Assembly: GCA_021796335.1 (NCBI GenBank)
Contig: JAJYHZ010000003.1
Span: 1 to 54,979 of the forward strand
Length of the DNA: 54,979 nucleotides
Source: a bacterium
GTDB taxonomy: Bacteria > Patescibacteriota > Minisyncoccia > UBA6257 > UBA9933
Reading direction: 5' to 3'
Under the pieces are notes generated by a model, which saw only the letters and a program-made list of their open reading frames with translations, was not told where the DNA came from and made no database searches. Both the position numbers and the translations under genes were made by a program. Below, piece by piece: positions 15,663 through 24,508 of this stretch; the first letter of the stretch is position 1; every line of letters begins with the position of its first letter.

Positions 15663-17378
15663 ATGATTAAAGAACGGATTTATTCTTATTTAGTTAAAGC
15701 GACAAATAAAAAAGATATTGAAATTTCCATGCCAGAAAACGGAAAATTCGGGCATTATTCGACTAATATCGCTTTGAAATTGGCTAAAGACTTGAAAAAA
15801 AGTCCTATGGAATTGGCTGAAAACATTGCGGTGGAAATTAAAAAGAAAGCGCCGAATGATTTTTTTAAAAAAGTAGAAGTTATTTCGCCGGGTTTTATAA
15901 ATTTTTTTCTTTCCAATAAAGCGTTTCAGGATGAATTTTGGGAAATATATAAGGAAGGGAAAAAATGGGGTAAACCTAAAAAAAGTAAAAAACAAACAGT
16001 TGTTATAGATTATTCGGCGCCGAATATCGCTAAGCCGATGAGCGTGGGACATTTAAGATCGACCATCATCGGACAAGCGCTTTATAATGTTTTTAAATTC
16101 AGCGGATGGAAAACAATCGGAGATAATCATTTGGGGGATTGGGGAAAACAATTTGGGATTTTAATCGCGGCTTATAAAGAGCGATTAAAAGCTAAAGACA
16201 AAAAACTAAAAAATATTTCGATTGATGAGCTGATGCGGGTATATGTCGATTATAACGCGCAGATGAAAGAAAATCCGGAATTGGAAGAAAGAGCACGTTT
16301 GGAGATTAAAAAATTGCAAAAAGGAAACAAGGAAAATATCGGGATTTGGAATAAATTCCGGAAGATAAGCCTGGATGAGTTTAAAAAGATTTATAAAATT
16401 TTAGGAATCAAGTTTGATTATTGTTTCGGGGAGAGTTTTTATAACAAGATGCTTCCGGGAATCGTGAAAGAAGCCTTGGATAAAAATGCGGCGGTTGAAA
16501 GCGAGGGCGCTACGGTAATTCCTGTCGAGGGCGACGAAACCCCGCTTATGATTCAAAAATCGGACGGAGCATTTTTGTATACAACCACCGATCTTGCTAC
16601 GGTTAAATTTAGGGTTAAAAAATTTAAGCCGGACTTAATTTTATATGCGGTTGGCAGCGAACAGGGGTTTTATTTTTCACAGCTGTTTAAGGCGGTTAAG
16701 AAACTTGATTTTGCCAAAAAAGCAAAATTAACCCATGTTAATTTTGGGTTGTTGCTGGGAGAAGATTTGAAAAAATTTTCGACCAGGGCGGGTAGGCATG
16801 TGTCGCTTGAGGGATTGATAAAGGAATCAATCGATCGCGCCCGGAAAATTGCAGAAGAGAAGCAGCCCGGTATTTCTAAATCAGACAAAGAAAAAATAGC
16901 GAAAATAGTTGGCGTGGGCGCCGTAAAATACAACGATTTATCGCAAAACAGGGAATCGAATATTATTTTCGATTGGGATAAAATGCTGAATTTAGAAGGG
17001 AATTCAGCGCCTTATTTGCAATATACTTACGCCCGTTTGCGCAATGTACTGCGCAAAGCGCGTATGCTAAAAGGCAAAAAGCAAAAGCCAAAAGCGAGCG
17101 CGGAATTTCTAAATGAGCCGATTGAAATAAGTTTAATTTTTCATTTGTCGCAATTTCCGGATGTGATCAAGCGAATAACGGAATTTTATTACCCGCATTA
17201 TTTGGCTGATTATTTGTTTGACTTGGCGAAAATGGCAAATGTATTCTATCAGAATATCCCGGTTCTAAAATCCAATCCGGAGGTTCGGGAAGCCCGTCTG
17301 TCTTTAGTTAAGACTGTCTCAGATGTTTTGAAAACCGGGCTGAATCTTTTAGGGATCGAAGCGCTTGAAAAAATGTAA
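15663..17378 (+). CDS. argS: Arginyl-tRNA synthetase
   Basis: This is a 571-residue class I synthetase. The N-terminal Arg-specific domain is recognisable (NGKFGHYSTNIALKLAK and then SPGFINFFLS). The HIGH-type signature is SVGHLRSTIIG after DYSAPNIAKPM, and the KMSKS-equivalent loop is FSTRAGRHVSLEGL, the divergent form normal for ArgRS. NHLGDWGKQFG and the anticodon-binding helical domain (SAPYLQYTYARL) follow. Only one base separates it from the next gene, so the two are cotranscribed. Confidence 0.97.
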   Translation: MIKERIYSYLVKATNKKDIEISMPENGKFGHYSTNIALKLAKDLKKSPMELAENIAVEIKKKAPNDFFKKVEVISPGFINFFLSNKAFQDEFWEIYKEGKKWGKPKKSKKQTVVIDYSAPNIAKPMSVGHLRSTIIGQALYNVFKFSGWKTIGDNHLGDWGKQFGILIAAYKERLKAKDKKLKNISIDELMRVYVDYNAQMKENPELEERARLEIKKLQKGNKENIGIWNKFRKISLDEFKKIYKILGIKFDYCFGESFYNKMLPGIVKEALDKNAAVESEGATVIPVEGDETPLMIQKSDGAFLYTTTDLATVKFRVKKFKPDLILYAVGSEQGFYFSQLFKAVKKLDFAKKAKLTHVNFGLLLGEDLKKFSTRAGRHVSLEGLIKESIDRARKIAEEKQPGISKSDKEKIAKIVGVGAVKYNDLSQNRESNIIFDWDKMLNLEGNSAPYLQYTYARLRNVLRKARMLKGKKQKPKASAEFLNEPIEISLIFHLSQFPDVIKRITEFYYPHYLADYLFDLAKMANVFYQNIPVLKSNPEVREARLSLVKTVSDVLKTGLNLLGIEALEKM

Positions 17379-17379
17379 T

Positions 17380-18273
17380 ATGAAAAAGAAGATCGCCTTT
17401 CTATTTTTTATCTTACTGGTTTTGCTCCTGGGATTTTTTCTGGTTACTTATCAGAAAAATGATTATTTATTTTTTTCCGGGGCCGATCAGAATCCAAACG
17501 GCATAACTTTTGTTTTGTTCGGAAGGACCGGAAAGGTTATCGGATGGAATATGTCTCCGGATTTGACGGATACAATTATGGTCGTTGATTATCGTCCGAA
17601 TATAGGGGTGGTAAATTTAATTTCTTTACCGCGGGATTTATACGTTAATCTTGACGGAGAAAATTTTAAGCTGAACGAAGTCGTCGAGCGGGGGAAGGTG
17701 GATGATTTTTTAAATAATTTACTGCCTGAGTTAACCGGGCTCCAAACAAACAATTATGCCATTGTCGATATCGGTTTATTGCAGAAAATCGTCGATAATT
17801 TAGGAGGCATAGATGTCGATTTGAAATCACCGTTAACAGACTGGGCAAGCGGATACACTATCCAAGCCGGCAATCAGCATTTGGACGGCACGCAAGTCGT
17901 GTGGCTGGTGCGAAATCGATACGCGCCCAACGGAGATTTTTTCCGTGAAAAAAATCAGCATCAAATAATTCAAACAATCGCCCAAAAAATAGAAGGCTTA
18001 AACGCCTTGGAAAAAACCGCGTTTTTATTCAAACTGACTCCGGATTTGGCAACAAGCATAAATACGAATATGAATCCGCAAATCTTCATTACTCTAATGG
18101 AAAAATTCCACAGTGTGAGGTTTAATGATGTGGTAATGGATTTTGGTTCCGGATTGTTAGAGAGCGCCACAACAACAGCCGGAAGTTCGACAGAAGACAT
18201 TTTATTGCCCGTGAAAGGATCGGATAATTACGACAATATAAGAAATTATATTGAATCAAAATTAGAAAAATAA
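17380..18273 (+). CDS. LytR-CpsA-Psr (LCP) family membrane protein
   Basis: This is a 297-residue protein with one N-terminal membrane helix (about residues 5-25) and an extracellular LCP domain. Motifs: DTIMVVDYRPNIGVVNLISL followed by PRDLYV, then LGGIDVDL and RNRYAPNGDFFREKNQHQ, the Arg/Asp-rich lipid-phosphate site. LCP enzymes transfer glycopolymers from a lipid carrier to the cell wall, so it probably decorates the surface. The ATG at 17380, one base after argS, is preferred to a TTG at 17365 inside argS. Confidence 0.88.
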   Translation: MKKKIAFLFFILLVLLLGFFLVTYQKNDYLFFSGADQNPNGITFVLFGRTGKVIGWNMSPDLTDTIMVVDYRPNIGVVNLISLPRDLYVNLDGENFKLNEVVERGKVDDFLNNLLPELTGLQTNNYAIVDIGLLQKIVDNLGGIDVDLKSPLTDWASGYTIQAGNQHLDGTQVVWLVRNRYAPNGDFFREKNQHQIIQTIAQKIEGLNALEKTAFLFKLTPDLATSINTNMNPQIFITLMEKFHSVRFNDVVMDFGSGLLESATTTAGSSTEDILLPVKGSDNYDNIRNYIESKLEK

Positions 18274-18459
18274 TTTTTAAATTATAATTATTGTACGCTA
18301 TATTATACTGCAGCACGCGTAAAATATTTTAACCCGCCTCCGCATAGTTTTCCAATCAATAAGGCTGCGGGATACAAAACCTTTTCCGCTTCGGTGGATC
18401 TCAGCTTCAATGAACAGTCTAAATAAATTTCTCGACACCGTAGTAATGTCGGTGGAGTT

Positions 18460-19011
18460 TTAATTCGATGCGGACTGGAAAAGCTGAGAAATAATTTGAT
18501 CGAAAGTCTGGTTGATGATTTCCAAATTTTTCTTATTTATAGTATTGAGGACATAACTGTCGGCTTTTAATCTATTTGGAAGGCCGATGCCGATTCTGAG
18601 TCGTCCGAAATTTTTAGTTCCCAGGCTTTTAATTATAGATTCGATTCCCCTATGGCCGGCCGAGCCGCGATCCATATCAAATTTGTATTTTCCCAATTCG
18701 ATATCGACATCATCGTGAGCGATTAAAATTTCTTCCGGTTTTATCGCCGATTTTCCCGCAGAAAAATATTTTAAGGCCGATAAAACCGACCCGCCGGATA
18801 AATTCATAAATGCCAGGGTTTTAACAATAATTGATTTATCGTTATTGATAAATTCAAAATTTTTGAATCTCGGTTTTTTGAATGGTTCATTCGGAGAAAA
18901 ATATTCGGCCAAATAGTCTATAAACATGCTGCCCGCGTTATGGTATGTTCGGCGATATTCTTGGCCGGGATTACCCAGCCCTATGATGATTTTAAAATTT
19001 TGTTTATTCAT
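18460..19011 (-). CDS. pth: Peptidyl-tRNA hydrolase
   Basis: This is a 183-residue enzyme that recycles peptidyl-tRNA dropped from ribosomes. IIGLGNPGQEYRRTYHNAG carries the catalytic His. LAFMNLSGGSV, LIAHDDVDIELGKYKF (conserved Asp) and GSAGHRGIESI follow in order. Length matches the family. It lies convergent with the LCP gene. The spacer 18274-18459 contains GC-rich pairing words (CCCGC/GCGGG) but no gene that I recognise. Confidence 0.96.
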   Translation of the reverse strand: MNKQNFKIIIGLGNPGQEYRRTYHNAGSMFIDYLAEYFSPNEPFKKPRFKNFEFINNDKSIIVKTLAFMNLSGGSVLSALKYFSAGKSAIKPEEILIAHDDVDIELGKYKFDMDRGSAGHRGIESIIKSLGTKNFGRLRIGIGLPNRLKADSYVLNTINKKNLEIINQTFDQIISQLFQSASN

Positions 19012-19132
19012 TCGTCTTATCTTCCAGGTTTTTTCGAAGAAAAATCAATAATCTTGGGGAATAGATTTAAATTATCGGGTTGACTTTAATTAATTTTATA
19101 TTAAAATTATAATAATTAAAACTCAGTAATGA

Positions 19133-19690
19133 ATGAAAATTTTTCTTTATACAATACGTGAGATCCTTGAGATCGTAATAAGCGCCGTTTTAGTTGTTAT
19201 AATCGTTCACCAGTTTCTGGTTCAGCCGGTTTTGGTAAGCGGATCGAGCATGGAGCCGAATTTTGAAAGCGGCGATTATATTCTTGTAAACGAGATTTCT
19301 TACCGTTTTCGAGAACCGCAGAGGGGAGAAGTCATCGTATTTCGTTTTCCTGGAGACAATAAAACTTTGTTTATAAAAAGAGTAATCGGGTTGCCCGGTG
19401 AACACGTTGTTATAACCGACGGCAAGGTGGAAATTTTCAATCAGCAAGACCCCAAAGGCATGGTCTTGGATGAAACCTATCTTCCGGCGAATATAAAAAC
19501 AACGGGAAATGTTGACGTAACCTTAAAAAATGACGAATATTTCGTATTAGGAGATAATAGGCCTGCGAGTTTCGATTCAAGGCAATGGGGAACTGTTAAA
19601 AAAAGCGAAATTATCGGCGACGTGTGGATGCGATTATGGCCGTTAAATAAAGTATCGGCTTTTGAAACGCCTTCATATCAGAACCAATGA
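19133..19690 (+). CDS. lepB: Signal peptidase I
   Basis: This is a 185-residue membrane protease that removes signal peptides. One N-terminal membrane helix (about residues 10-29) precedes VSGSSMEPNFESGDYILVNE with the nucleophilic Ser. FIKRVIGLPGE carries the general-base Lys and GDNRPASFDSRQWG is the conserved box E. Length is typical of the short Gram-positive-like form. It would process the secreted proteins of this window. The gene's end lies 10 bases before hisS. Confidence 0.96.
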   Translation: MKIFLYTIREILEIVISAVLVVIIVHQFLVQPVLVSGSSMEPNFESGDYILVNEISYRFREPQRGEVIVFRFPGDNKTLFIKRVIGLPGEHVVITDGKVEIFNQQDPKGMVLDETYLPANIKTTGNVDVTLKNDEYFVLGDNRPASFDSRQWGTVKKSEIIGDVWMRLWPLNKVSAFETPSYQNQ

Positions 19691-19700
19691 CTTGAAAGAA

Positions 19701-21014
19701 ATGCCAAAAACTACAGCAAAAAAACAAAAATCCGCAAAAGAGAAGAAATTATCTTACCAGTCTCCGAAAGGAATGCATGATATTCTGCCGGAGGATCAGC
19801 CTTTATGGGAAAAACTCAGGCAAACTGCAAAATCAACCGCGGATTTTTATAATTTTTCGCGGATAGACACTCCGATAGTGGAGGTGGCGGAACTTTTCGA
19901 GAGGAGCGCGGGAGTTTCTTCGGATATCGTGGAAAAACAAATGTATTTCGTAAAAACCAAAGGAGGCGATCGATTAGTCTTGCGTCCGGAAGCAACAGCT
20001 CCGGTTGTGCGCGCTTATTTCGAGCACGGATTATCGAGAATGGGCCAGCCGGTGAAACTTTATTATACGGGGCCGATTTTCAGATACGAACAGCCGCAAT
20101 CGGGAAGGTATCGGCAACATTATCAGGTAGGTTTTGAAATTTTGGGCGGAGAGAATGATCCGATTTACGATGCGCAGGCAATTTTGGCGCCGTACAAATT
20201 TCTGGAAGACGTGAAAATTAAGAATGTGATGGTGCATATCAACAGCATCGGATGCCCGAAGTGCAGGCCGAATTACCAGAAAAAATTGGAAGCCTATTAT
20301 AAAAAATATCAGAAAAAAATATGCAAAGATTGCCAGAGGAGGTTGGCGACAAATTCAATGAGGCTTTTGGACTGCAAAGAAGAAAAGTGCCAGCCGGTCA
20401 AAGCCGAGGCGCCGGTTATTTTGGATTACCTTTGCGAATCTTGTAAAAATCATTTTAAGAGAGTTCTGGAATTTTTGGATGAACTCAAGCTTCCTTACAT
20501 GATTGATCCTTACCTTGTCAGAGGGTTGGATTATTATAATAGAACAGTTTTTGAAATGTTCAGCGAAGGATTCAATTTCGCAATTGCAAGCGGCGGGCGA
20601 TATGACTATCTGGCGGAAATGCTGAGGCTCGGAAGATTGTCTGCGGTTGGCGGGAGCTTGGGTTTGGAAAGAATAGTCGAAGTTTTAAAGGAGTCCGGAA
20701 AATCGGCAGCCTTGCAAAAATATCAACCAAAAATTTTCTTCATCCACATCGGCGATGAAGCGAAGAAAAGAGGACTTGTCATGCTGGAAGAGTTTAAGAA
20801 ATCAGGCATAAAGGTTTCCGAATCGTTCGGCAAAGAATCTTTAAAATCTCAATTGCGTCTGGCGGATAAGGATAAAGCTCAGTTGGCTTTAATTCTAGGA
20901 CAAAAAGAAGTGTTTGAGGGAAGCATTATAATTCGTGATATGGTAAATGGCGCTCAGGAAACGGTCCCTTTGGAGAAAGTTGTAGAGGAGGTTAAAAGGA
21001 AGCTGCACAGTTAA
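19701..21014 (+). CDS. hisS: Histidyl-tRNA synthetase
   Basis: This is a 437-residue class II synthetase. Motif 2 is YYTGPIFRYEQPQSGRYRQH. The histidine-specific LVRGLDYYNRTVFEM and the late SGGRYDYLAEMLR follow. A Cys-rich insert (CPKCR, CKDCQRR, LDCKEEKC, CESC) is of the kind normal for bacterial HisRS. The C-terminal anticodon-binding domain begins near residue 345. The start is placed at ATG 19701, just after lepB, with a Lys-rich lead-in before SPKGMHDILPED. Confidence 0.96.
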   Translation: MPKTTAKKQKSAKEKKLSYQSPKGMHDILPEDQPLWEKLRQTAKSTADFYNFSRIDTPIVEVAELFERSAGVSSDIVEKQMYFVKTKGGDRLVLRPEATAPVVRAYFEHGLSRMGQPVKLYYTGPIFRYEQPQSGRYRQHYQVGFEILGGENDPIYDAQAILAPYKFLEDVKIKNVMVHINSIGCPKCRPNYQKKLEAYYKKYQKKICKDCQRRLATNSMRLLDCKEEKCQPVKAEAPVILDYLCESCKNHFKRVLEFLDELKLPYMIDPYLVRGLDYYNRTVFEMFSEGFNFAIASGGRYDYLAEMLRLGRLSAVGGSLGLERIVEVLKESGKSAALQKYQPKIFFIHIGDEAKKRGLVMLEEFKKSGIKVSESFGKESLKSQLRLADKDKAQLALILGQKEVFEGSIIIRDMVNGAQETVPLEKVVEEVKRKLHS

Positions 21015-21044
21015 ATTTCTAATTAATCTATTATTCTAAATTCT

Positions 21045-21084
21045 AATAAGCCGGATTTATATTCAGAAATTAGGATTTAGAAAT
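21045..21084. repeat. Hairpin in the hisS-HIT spacer
   Basis: TTCTAAATTCTAAT pairs with ATTAGGATTTAGAA (one mismatch), with the loop around 21059-21070. It is another spacer hairpin made of local words. Confidence 0.55.
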
Positions 21085-21093
21085 TTTGTTTTA

Positions 21094-21507
21094 ATGCCGG
21101 ATTGTTTGTTTTGTAAAATTATAAACAAGGAAGTTTCCGGAAAAATTATTTATGAAGATGAAGATACAATTGCGGTGTTGGATGTTTTTCCGCGCGCGCC
21201 CGGTCATGCGATGGTGATTCCGAAAGTTCACGCCGAAAATATTTTGGAATTGCCGGATGATAAAGTCGGTCCGGTTTTCGAAACTGTTAAGAAAATGACC
21301 GCCAAAATAAAAAAAGCTTTGAATCCCGACGGCTTTACAATAGGCATCAACCATGGTAAGGTGAGTGGGCAAGCAATTAATCATTTGCATGTCCATATTC
21401 TCCCGAGATGGGAAAACGACGGAGGCGGTTCGGTCCATTCCGTGGTAAATAATCCGCCAAAGGAATCACTGGATGAAATTTTGAAAAAAATAAAACAAAT
21501 ATCGTAA
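21094..21507 (+). CDS. HIT family nucleotide hydrolase
   Basis: This is a 137-residue histidine-triad protein. HLHVHILPR (about residues 96-104) is the HIT motif with the nucleophilic His. The N-terminal CLFCKI is half of the zinc site of the HinT branch, and VLDVFPRAPGHAMVIPK is typical. It probably hydrolyses nucleoside phosphoramidates or AMP-linked compounds. It sits between hisS and rpsU in one direction. Confidence 0.92.
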   Translation: MPDCLFCKIINKEVSGKIIYEDEDTIAVLDVFPRAPGHAMVIPKVHAENILELPDDKVGPVFETVKKMTAKIKKALNPDGFTIGINHGKVSGQAINHLHVHILPRWENDGGGSVHSVVNNPPKESLDEILKKIKQIS

Positions 21508-21568
21508 GCCAAAAGTCAAAATTAAAAATTTAAATAATAATTTTGAATTTTGTCTTTTTAAATTTTTT

Positions 21569-21778
21569 ATGGAAGTCAAAAGAAAAGAAGGAGAATCAGT
21601 CAGCGCATTTTTGTACCGTTTTACGAAAAAAATGCAGCAAAGCGGAGTTTTGCGTGAAGCCAAAAAACGAAGGGCTCATAACAGAACAGTAAGCCGCGTA
21701 AAGAGAAAGGCGGCGGCTTTATACAGAAATAAAAAGCAAGCGGAACTGGGTAAGGCAAAGAAACTTGGGAAAAAGTAA
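21569..21778 (+). CDS. rpsU: Ribosomal protein bS21
   Basis: This is a 69-residue, very basic protein. VKRKEGESVSAFLYRFTKKM and then LREAKKRRAHNRTVSRVKRK match S21. In bacteria S21 sits near the 16S 3' tail and helps mRNA entry, which is relevant because that tail is atypical here. The usual partner yqeY-like gene follows, as in many genomes. Confidence 0.93.
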   Translation: MEVKRKEGESVSAFLYRFTKKMQQSGVLREAKKRRAHNRTVSRVKRKAAALYRNKKQAELGKAKKLGKK

Positions 21779-21872
21779 ATTATCTGACTACGGACCACAG
21801 GCTACGGACTATAGAAATTTAGATCTATTCTTCTATTTTTTCCGTAGATTGTAGGCAGTAGCATGTAAATTT

Positions 21873-22325
21873 TTGTTGGAGCGAATAAATAATAATCTTA
21901 AAGAAGCTTTGAAAGCCGGCAATTCCGAGAAAGCCGGCGTTTTGCGCATGTTGGTTGCCGCAGTAAAAAACAAGGAAATTGAAAAAAGAGGAAAAGGCGG
22001 AGAGCCGATTCTGACTAATGACGAGATTGTCGATGTGCTGTCTCGAGAAGCGAAAAAAAGGAGGGAATCAATCGAGGTTTACAAACAGGGCGGGCGCGAG
22101 GAACTGGCTCAAAAAGAATCAGCCGAGCTGGCGATAATACAGCAATATTTGCCAGAGCAATTATCGGAACAGGAAATTGAAAAAATTATTGATGAGGCAA
22201 TAGCAAAAACCGGAGCAAACTCAATAGGTGATCTGGGAAAAGTAATGGGCGAGGTGACAAAACAAATAAGAGGAAAAGCGGATGGCAAGTTGGTGAGCGA
22301 GATTGTGAAAAGGAAATTACAATAG
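21873..22325 (+). CDS. GatB/YqeY domain protein
   Basis: This is a 150-residue protein starting with a TTG at 21873, the only initiator that keeps the family N-terminus (LERINNNLKEALKAGNSEKA). RMLVAAVKNKEIEKR, then AAKKRRESIEVYKQGGREEL-like sequence and QQYLPEQLSEQEIE match YqeY. The fold resembles the tRNA-binding tail of GatB, and its function is unproved. It follows rpsU across a 94-base spacer (21779-21872) that holds an imperfect hairpin of GACTACGG/CCGTAG words. Confidence 0.88.
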   Translation: MLERINNNLKEALKAGNSEKAGVLRMLVAAVKNKEIEKRGKGGEPILTNDEIVDVLSREAKKRRESIEVYKQGGREELAQKESAELAIIQQYLPEQLSEQEIEKIIDEAIAKTGANSIGDLGKVMGEVTKQIRGKADGKLVSEIVKRKLQ

Positions 22326-22357
22326 CAATGAGTTATTAGTAATTAGAAATTGATAAT

Positions 22358-22379
22358 CGGCGTGCGAACGCCGTTTTTT
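22358..22379 (+). terminator. Rho-independent terminator after the YqeY-like gene
   Basis: CGGCGT (22358-22363), loop GCGA, ACGCCG (22368-22373), then TTTTTT. Confidence 0.9.
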
Positions 22380-22471
22380 GATTCCGTCCATAAATATAAC
22401 TGACGAGCCGAACTTGCATTTGTTTGAAGATGTGTTATAAATAATTCAGAAACTTGAAGGAGGTGAGAAAA

Positions 22472-22645
22472 ATGAATCGAGTTACTGCCTGCGGTTGCGG
22501 GCGGATAAAAGAAAACAGTTTTTGGCGCGATACTGAGCCTAAGCGGGATTATCCCGCTATAGGCCAGTTTGGCGTAAAGTTCGAGCAGTGTGATCGCTGC
22601 TCGGGCCGGAAGTCGGACTCGGCTGAGTCCGCTCCGAAGAAATAA
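22472..22645 (+). CDS. Small Cys-rich protein with a strong Shine-Dalgarno-like leader
   Basis: This is a 57-residue product, MNRVTACGCGRIKENS, with a later EQCDRCSGRKSD. The Cys pairs could form a zinc ribbon; no family is recognised. AAGGAGGTGAG lies directly before the ATG, the best Shine-Dalgarno in the window although the 16S lacks its partner. The coding stretch is GC-richer than its surroundings and contains perfect stems (AGCGGGAT/ATCCCGCT, CGGACTC/GAGTCCG, GAGCAG/CTGCTC). It could therefore be a structured RNA instead of, or as well as, a gene. A strong terminator follows. Confidence 0.55.
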   Translation: MNRVTACGCGRIKENSFWRDTEPKRDYPAIGQFGVKFEQCDRCSGRKSDSAESAPKK

Positions 22646-22666
22646 TTTTCATGTTTTTTGTTCAGG

Positions 22667-22690
22667 GGGGCCGTTTCGGCCCCTTTTTTA
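22667..22690 (+). terminator. Strong rho-independent terminator
   Basis: GGGGCCG (22667-22673), loop TTT, CGGCCCC (22677-22683), then a run of Ts. Confidence 0.93.
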
Positions 22691-22751
22691 TGACAATTAT
22701 GACAATATTAAAATATGATTTTTATTAGAATTTTGGATATAATGCAATATT

Positions 22752-23342
22752 ATGAAAAATTCAAGCGTCGCCAAGATTTTAAAAGTCTTACGGTATAGTA
22801 GTAATATTTGGTATTTAGCAGAAGGAATGCTTGGGCCACTATTTGCTGTTTTTGCCCAGAAAATCGGCGGGAATGTTTTTGATGTTGCATGGGCATGGGC
22901 TTTGTTTCTTATAATCGATGGTTTATTGATTGTTGTTGTTGGGAAAATATCTGATAAATATATCAAGGGCAATATCTTAATGGTCGCAGGCTACGCATTA
23001 AACGCGCTTTTCACATTTGGCTATTTATTTGTTCACTCAACTGCTGAACTATTTTTTATCCAAATCGGCTTAGGTGTCGCCAGTGCTTTAGCTACTCCTA
23101 CTTGGGACGAATTTTATGCTGAATTAGAAGAAGGGCTAGGGGAGCGATATAATGCCTGGGGTTTGGTTGAAGGAGAAAAGGAATTATTGATGGGTGCAGG
23201 ATTACTTGTGGGAGGAGTTATTATTAGCAGATTGTCATTTTATGCGCTATTTATGATAATGGGAATTATTCAAATATTAGCAACAATTTTAGCTACATAT
23301 TGCGTAATTAAAAGCGAGGTTCCCTTAAAAACGCAGATATGA
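22752..23342 (+). CDS. Half-size MFS-type membrane protein
   Basis: This is a 196-residue protein with about six membrane segments, i.e. one six-helix half of a major-facilitator transporter. GKISDKYIKGNILMVAGYAL matches the MFS loop between helices 2 and 3 (usually GxxxDRxGRR). Full MFS proteins have 12 helices, so this would need to dimerise. The substrate is unknown. A TATAAT at 22738-22743 lies only 8 bases before the ATG, implying a near-leaderless mRNA. It overlaps the next gene by 4 bases (ATGA). Confidence 0.7.
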   Translation: MKNSSVAKILKVLRYSSNIWYLAEGMLGPLFAVFAQKIGGNVFDVAWAWALFLIIDGLLIVVVGKISDKYIKGNILMVAGYALNALFTFGYLFVHSTAELFFIQIGLGVASALATPTWDEFYAELEEGLGERYNAWGLVEGEKELLMGAGLLVGGVIISRLSFYALFMIMGIIQILATILATYCVIKSEVPLKTQI

Positions 23343-23755
23343 GAGCCTATTTAGCGCATAAATTTTACTCTGATGGCAGAAATAGAAATCTGGTGGAGTC
23401 TATAGCTGATTCTTTGGAAAAAGAAGGGATTGAAACATTTGTAATGGCTAGAGATTTTGAAGATTGGGGTAAAAACGAGTTTTCTTCCAGCAAACTCATG
23501 GAATTATCTTTTCGGCAAATCGAAGATTGTGATTTTTTAATTGTGGAGTTTTCAGAAAAAGGAGTGGGATTAGGAATTGAGTCAGGCTATGCTTATGCTA
23601 AAGATAAACCGATTTTTATCATTGCTAAAAAAGATTCTGAAATTTCTCTTACACTCAGAGGAATCGCAAATAAAATTATCTTTTATAATAATCCCGAAGA
23701 AGTTGGAAATAAAATTAAATCAGAATTGATAGATATTGGAGTAGCTCAGAAGTAA
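23339..23755 (+). CDS. Nucleoside 2-deoxyribosyltransferase-like protein
   Basis: This is a 138-residue protein with the Rossmann-like fold of the nucleoside 2-deoxyribosyltransferase family. It opens RAYLAHKFYS, and the later DCDFLIVEFSEKGVGLGIES followed by GYAYAKDKPIF carries the typical Glu of this family. Such enzymes swap bases on nucleosides or hydrolyse nucleotides; the related DNPH1 group acts on deoxynucleoside monophosphates. The substrate is not determinable. It starts within the stop of the MFS-like gene. Confidence 0.72.
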   Translation: MRAYLAHKFYSDGRNRNLVESIADSLEKEGIETFVMARDFEDWGKNEFSSSKLMELSFRQIEDCDFLIVEFSEKGVGLGIESGYAYAKDKPIFIIAKKDSEISLTLRGIANKIIFYNNPEEVGNKIKSELIDIGVAQK

Positions 23756-23812
23756 TTTCTGAGCAGCGATAATTTATCCATAAAAAATAGCTTTTTCAAA
23801 AAAATCAAAACA

Positions 23813-24508
23813 ATGGAATTGTATAATTTCAAAGCAGAATCAAAAAAATATTTTCCAGAAATAGAAATTGAACAAGCTTATAAAAATTTTGTTCCCGACG
23901 AGTTTAAAAAAGATCCGATAGGTTATTTTAAATTAAAAGGTAAAAATATAAAATCCGGGGAAATTAAAAGGGATAAAACTGGAAGAGTTCGAGAAGATCC
24001 TACGGCAGTCAGAGAGTTGCCGATTTGGTTTGACGCAAACGGCAACGAACTTAAAACAATCGGAAAAAGAGTGGATATTAGAAAAGGAAAAATCAGAGAG
24101 TCGGCAAATCCGTTTTATGAATATCAAATAATGGAATTAATAAATGATATCGGTTTGCCAGCTTCAAAACCGATAGCTAAAGTAGAGCAAGCGGGTAATT
24201 ATTTGATCGTGATGGAAAAAGTTCAAGGAACCAGTTGGTATGAAAAGAATAATTTACTCCTGAAGGAAAACGGTTATACCGATGAAGAAATAAGAAATCT
24301 GGAGAAACAGGCAGAAGAAAAAATGGCTCAGCTGCGAGCTGAATTTGAAGAAGCGGGGGTTAAAAGGAGCTGGAAATTAAAAGATATGATTTTTGACATT
24401 GATATCGAAAATAAAACTATCCGCAAAATTATTCCTGTCGATTGGGAGAGAACTGAAATTGAAGCGGATAAATTAAATGCATATAGAAAAAATAAATTGG
24501 AACAATGA
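23813..24508 (+). CDS. Kinase-like-fold hypothetical protein
   Basis: This is a 231-residue protein of uncertain family. YEYQIMELINDIGLPASKPI and then NYLIVMEKVQGTSW (about residues 103-142) resemble the N-lobe and hinge of aminoglycoside-phosphotransferase or LPS-kinase-like folds. Near the end, DMIFDIDIENKTIRKIIPVD and WERTEI resemble the metal-binding D-x-E segment. The usual HGD catalytic loop is not visible; WKLKDMIFD stands in its place, so activity is doubtful. The gene overlaps ychF by 4 bases (ATGA), suggesting coupled translation. Confidence 0.45.
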   Translation: MELYNFKAESKKYFPEIEIEQAYKNFVPDEFKKDPIGYFKLKGKNIKSGEIKRDKTGRVREDPTAVRELPIWFDANGNELKTIGKRVDIRKGKIRESANPFYEYQIMELINDIGLPASKPIAKVEQAGNYLIVMEKVQGTSWYEKNNLLLKENGYTDEEIRNLEKQAEEKMAQLRAEFEEAGVKRSWKLKDMIFDIDIENKTIRKIIPVDWERTEIEADKLNAYRKNKLEQ

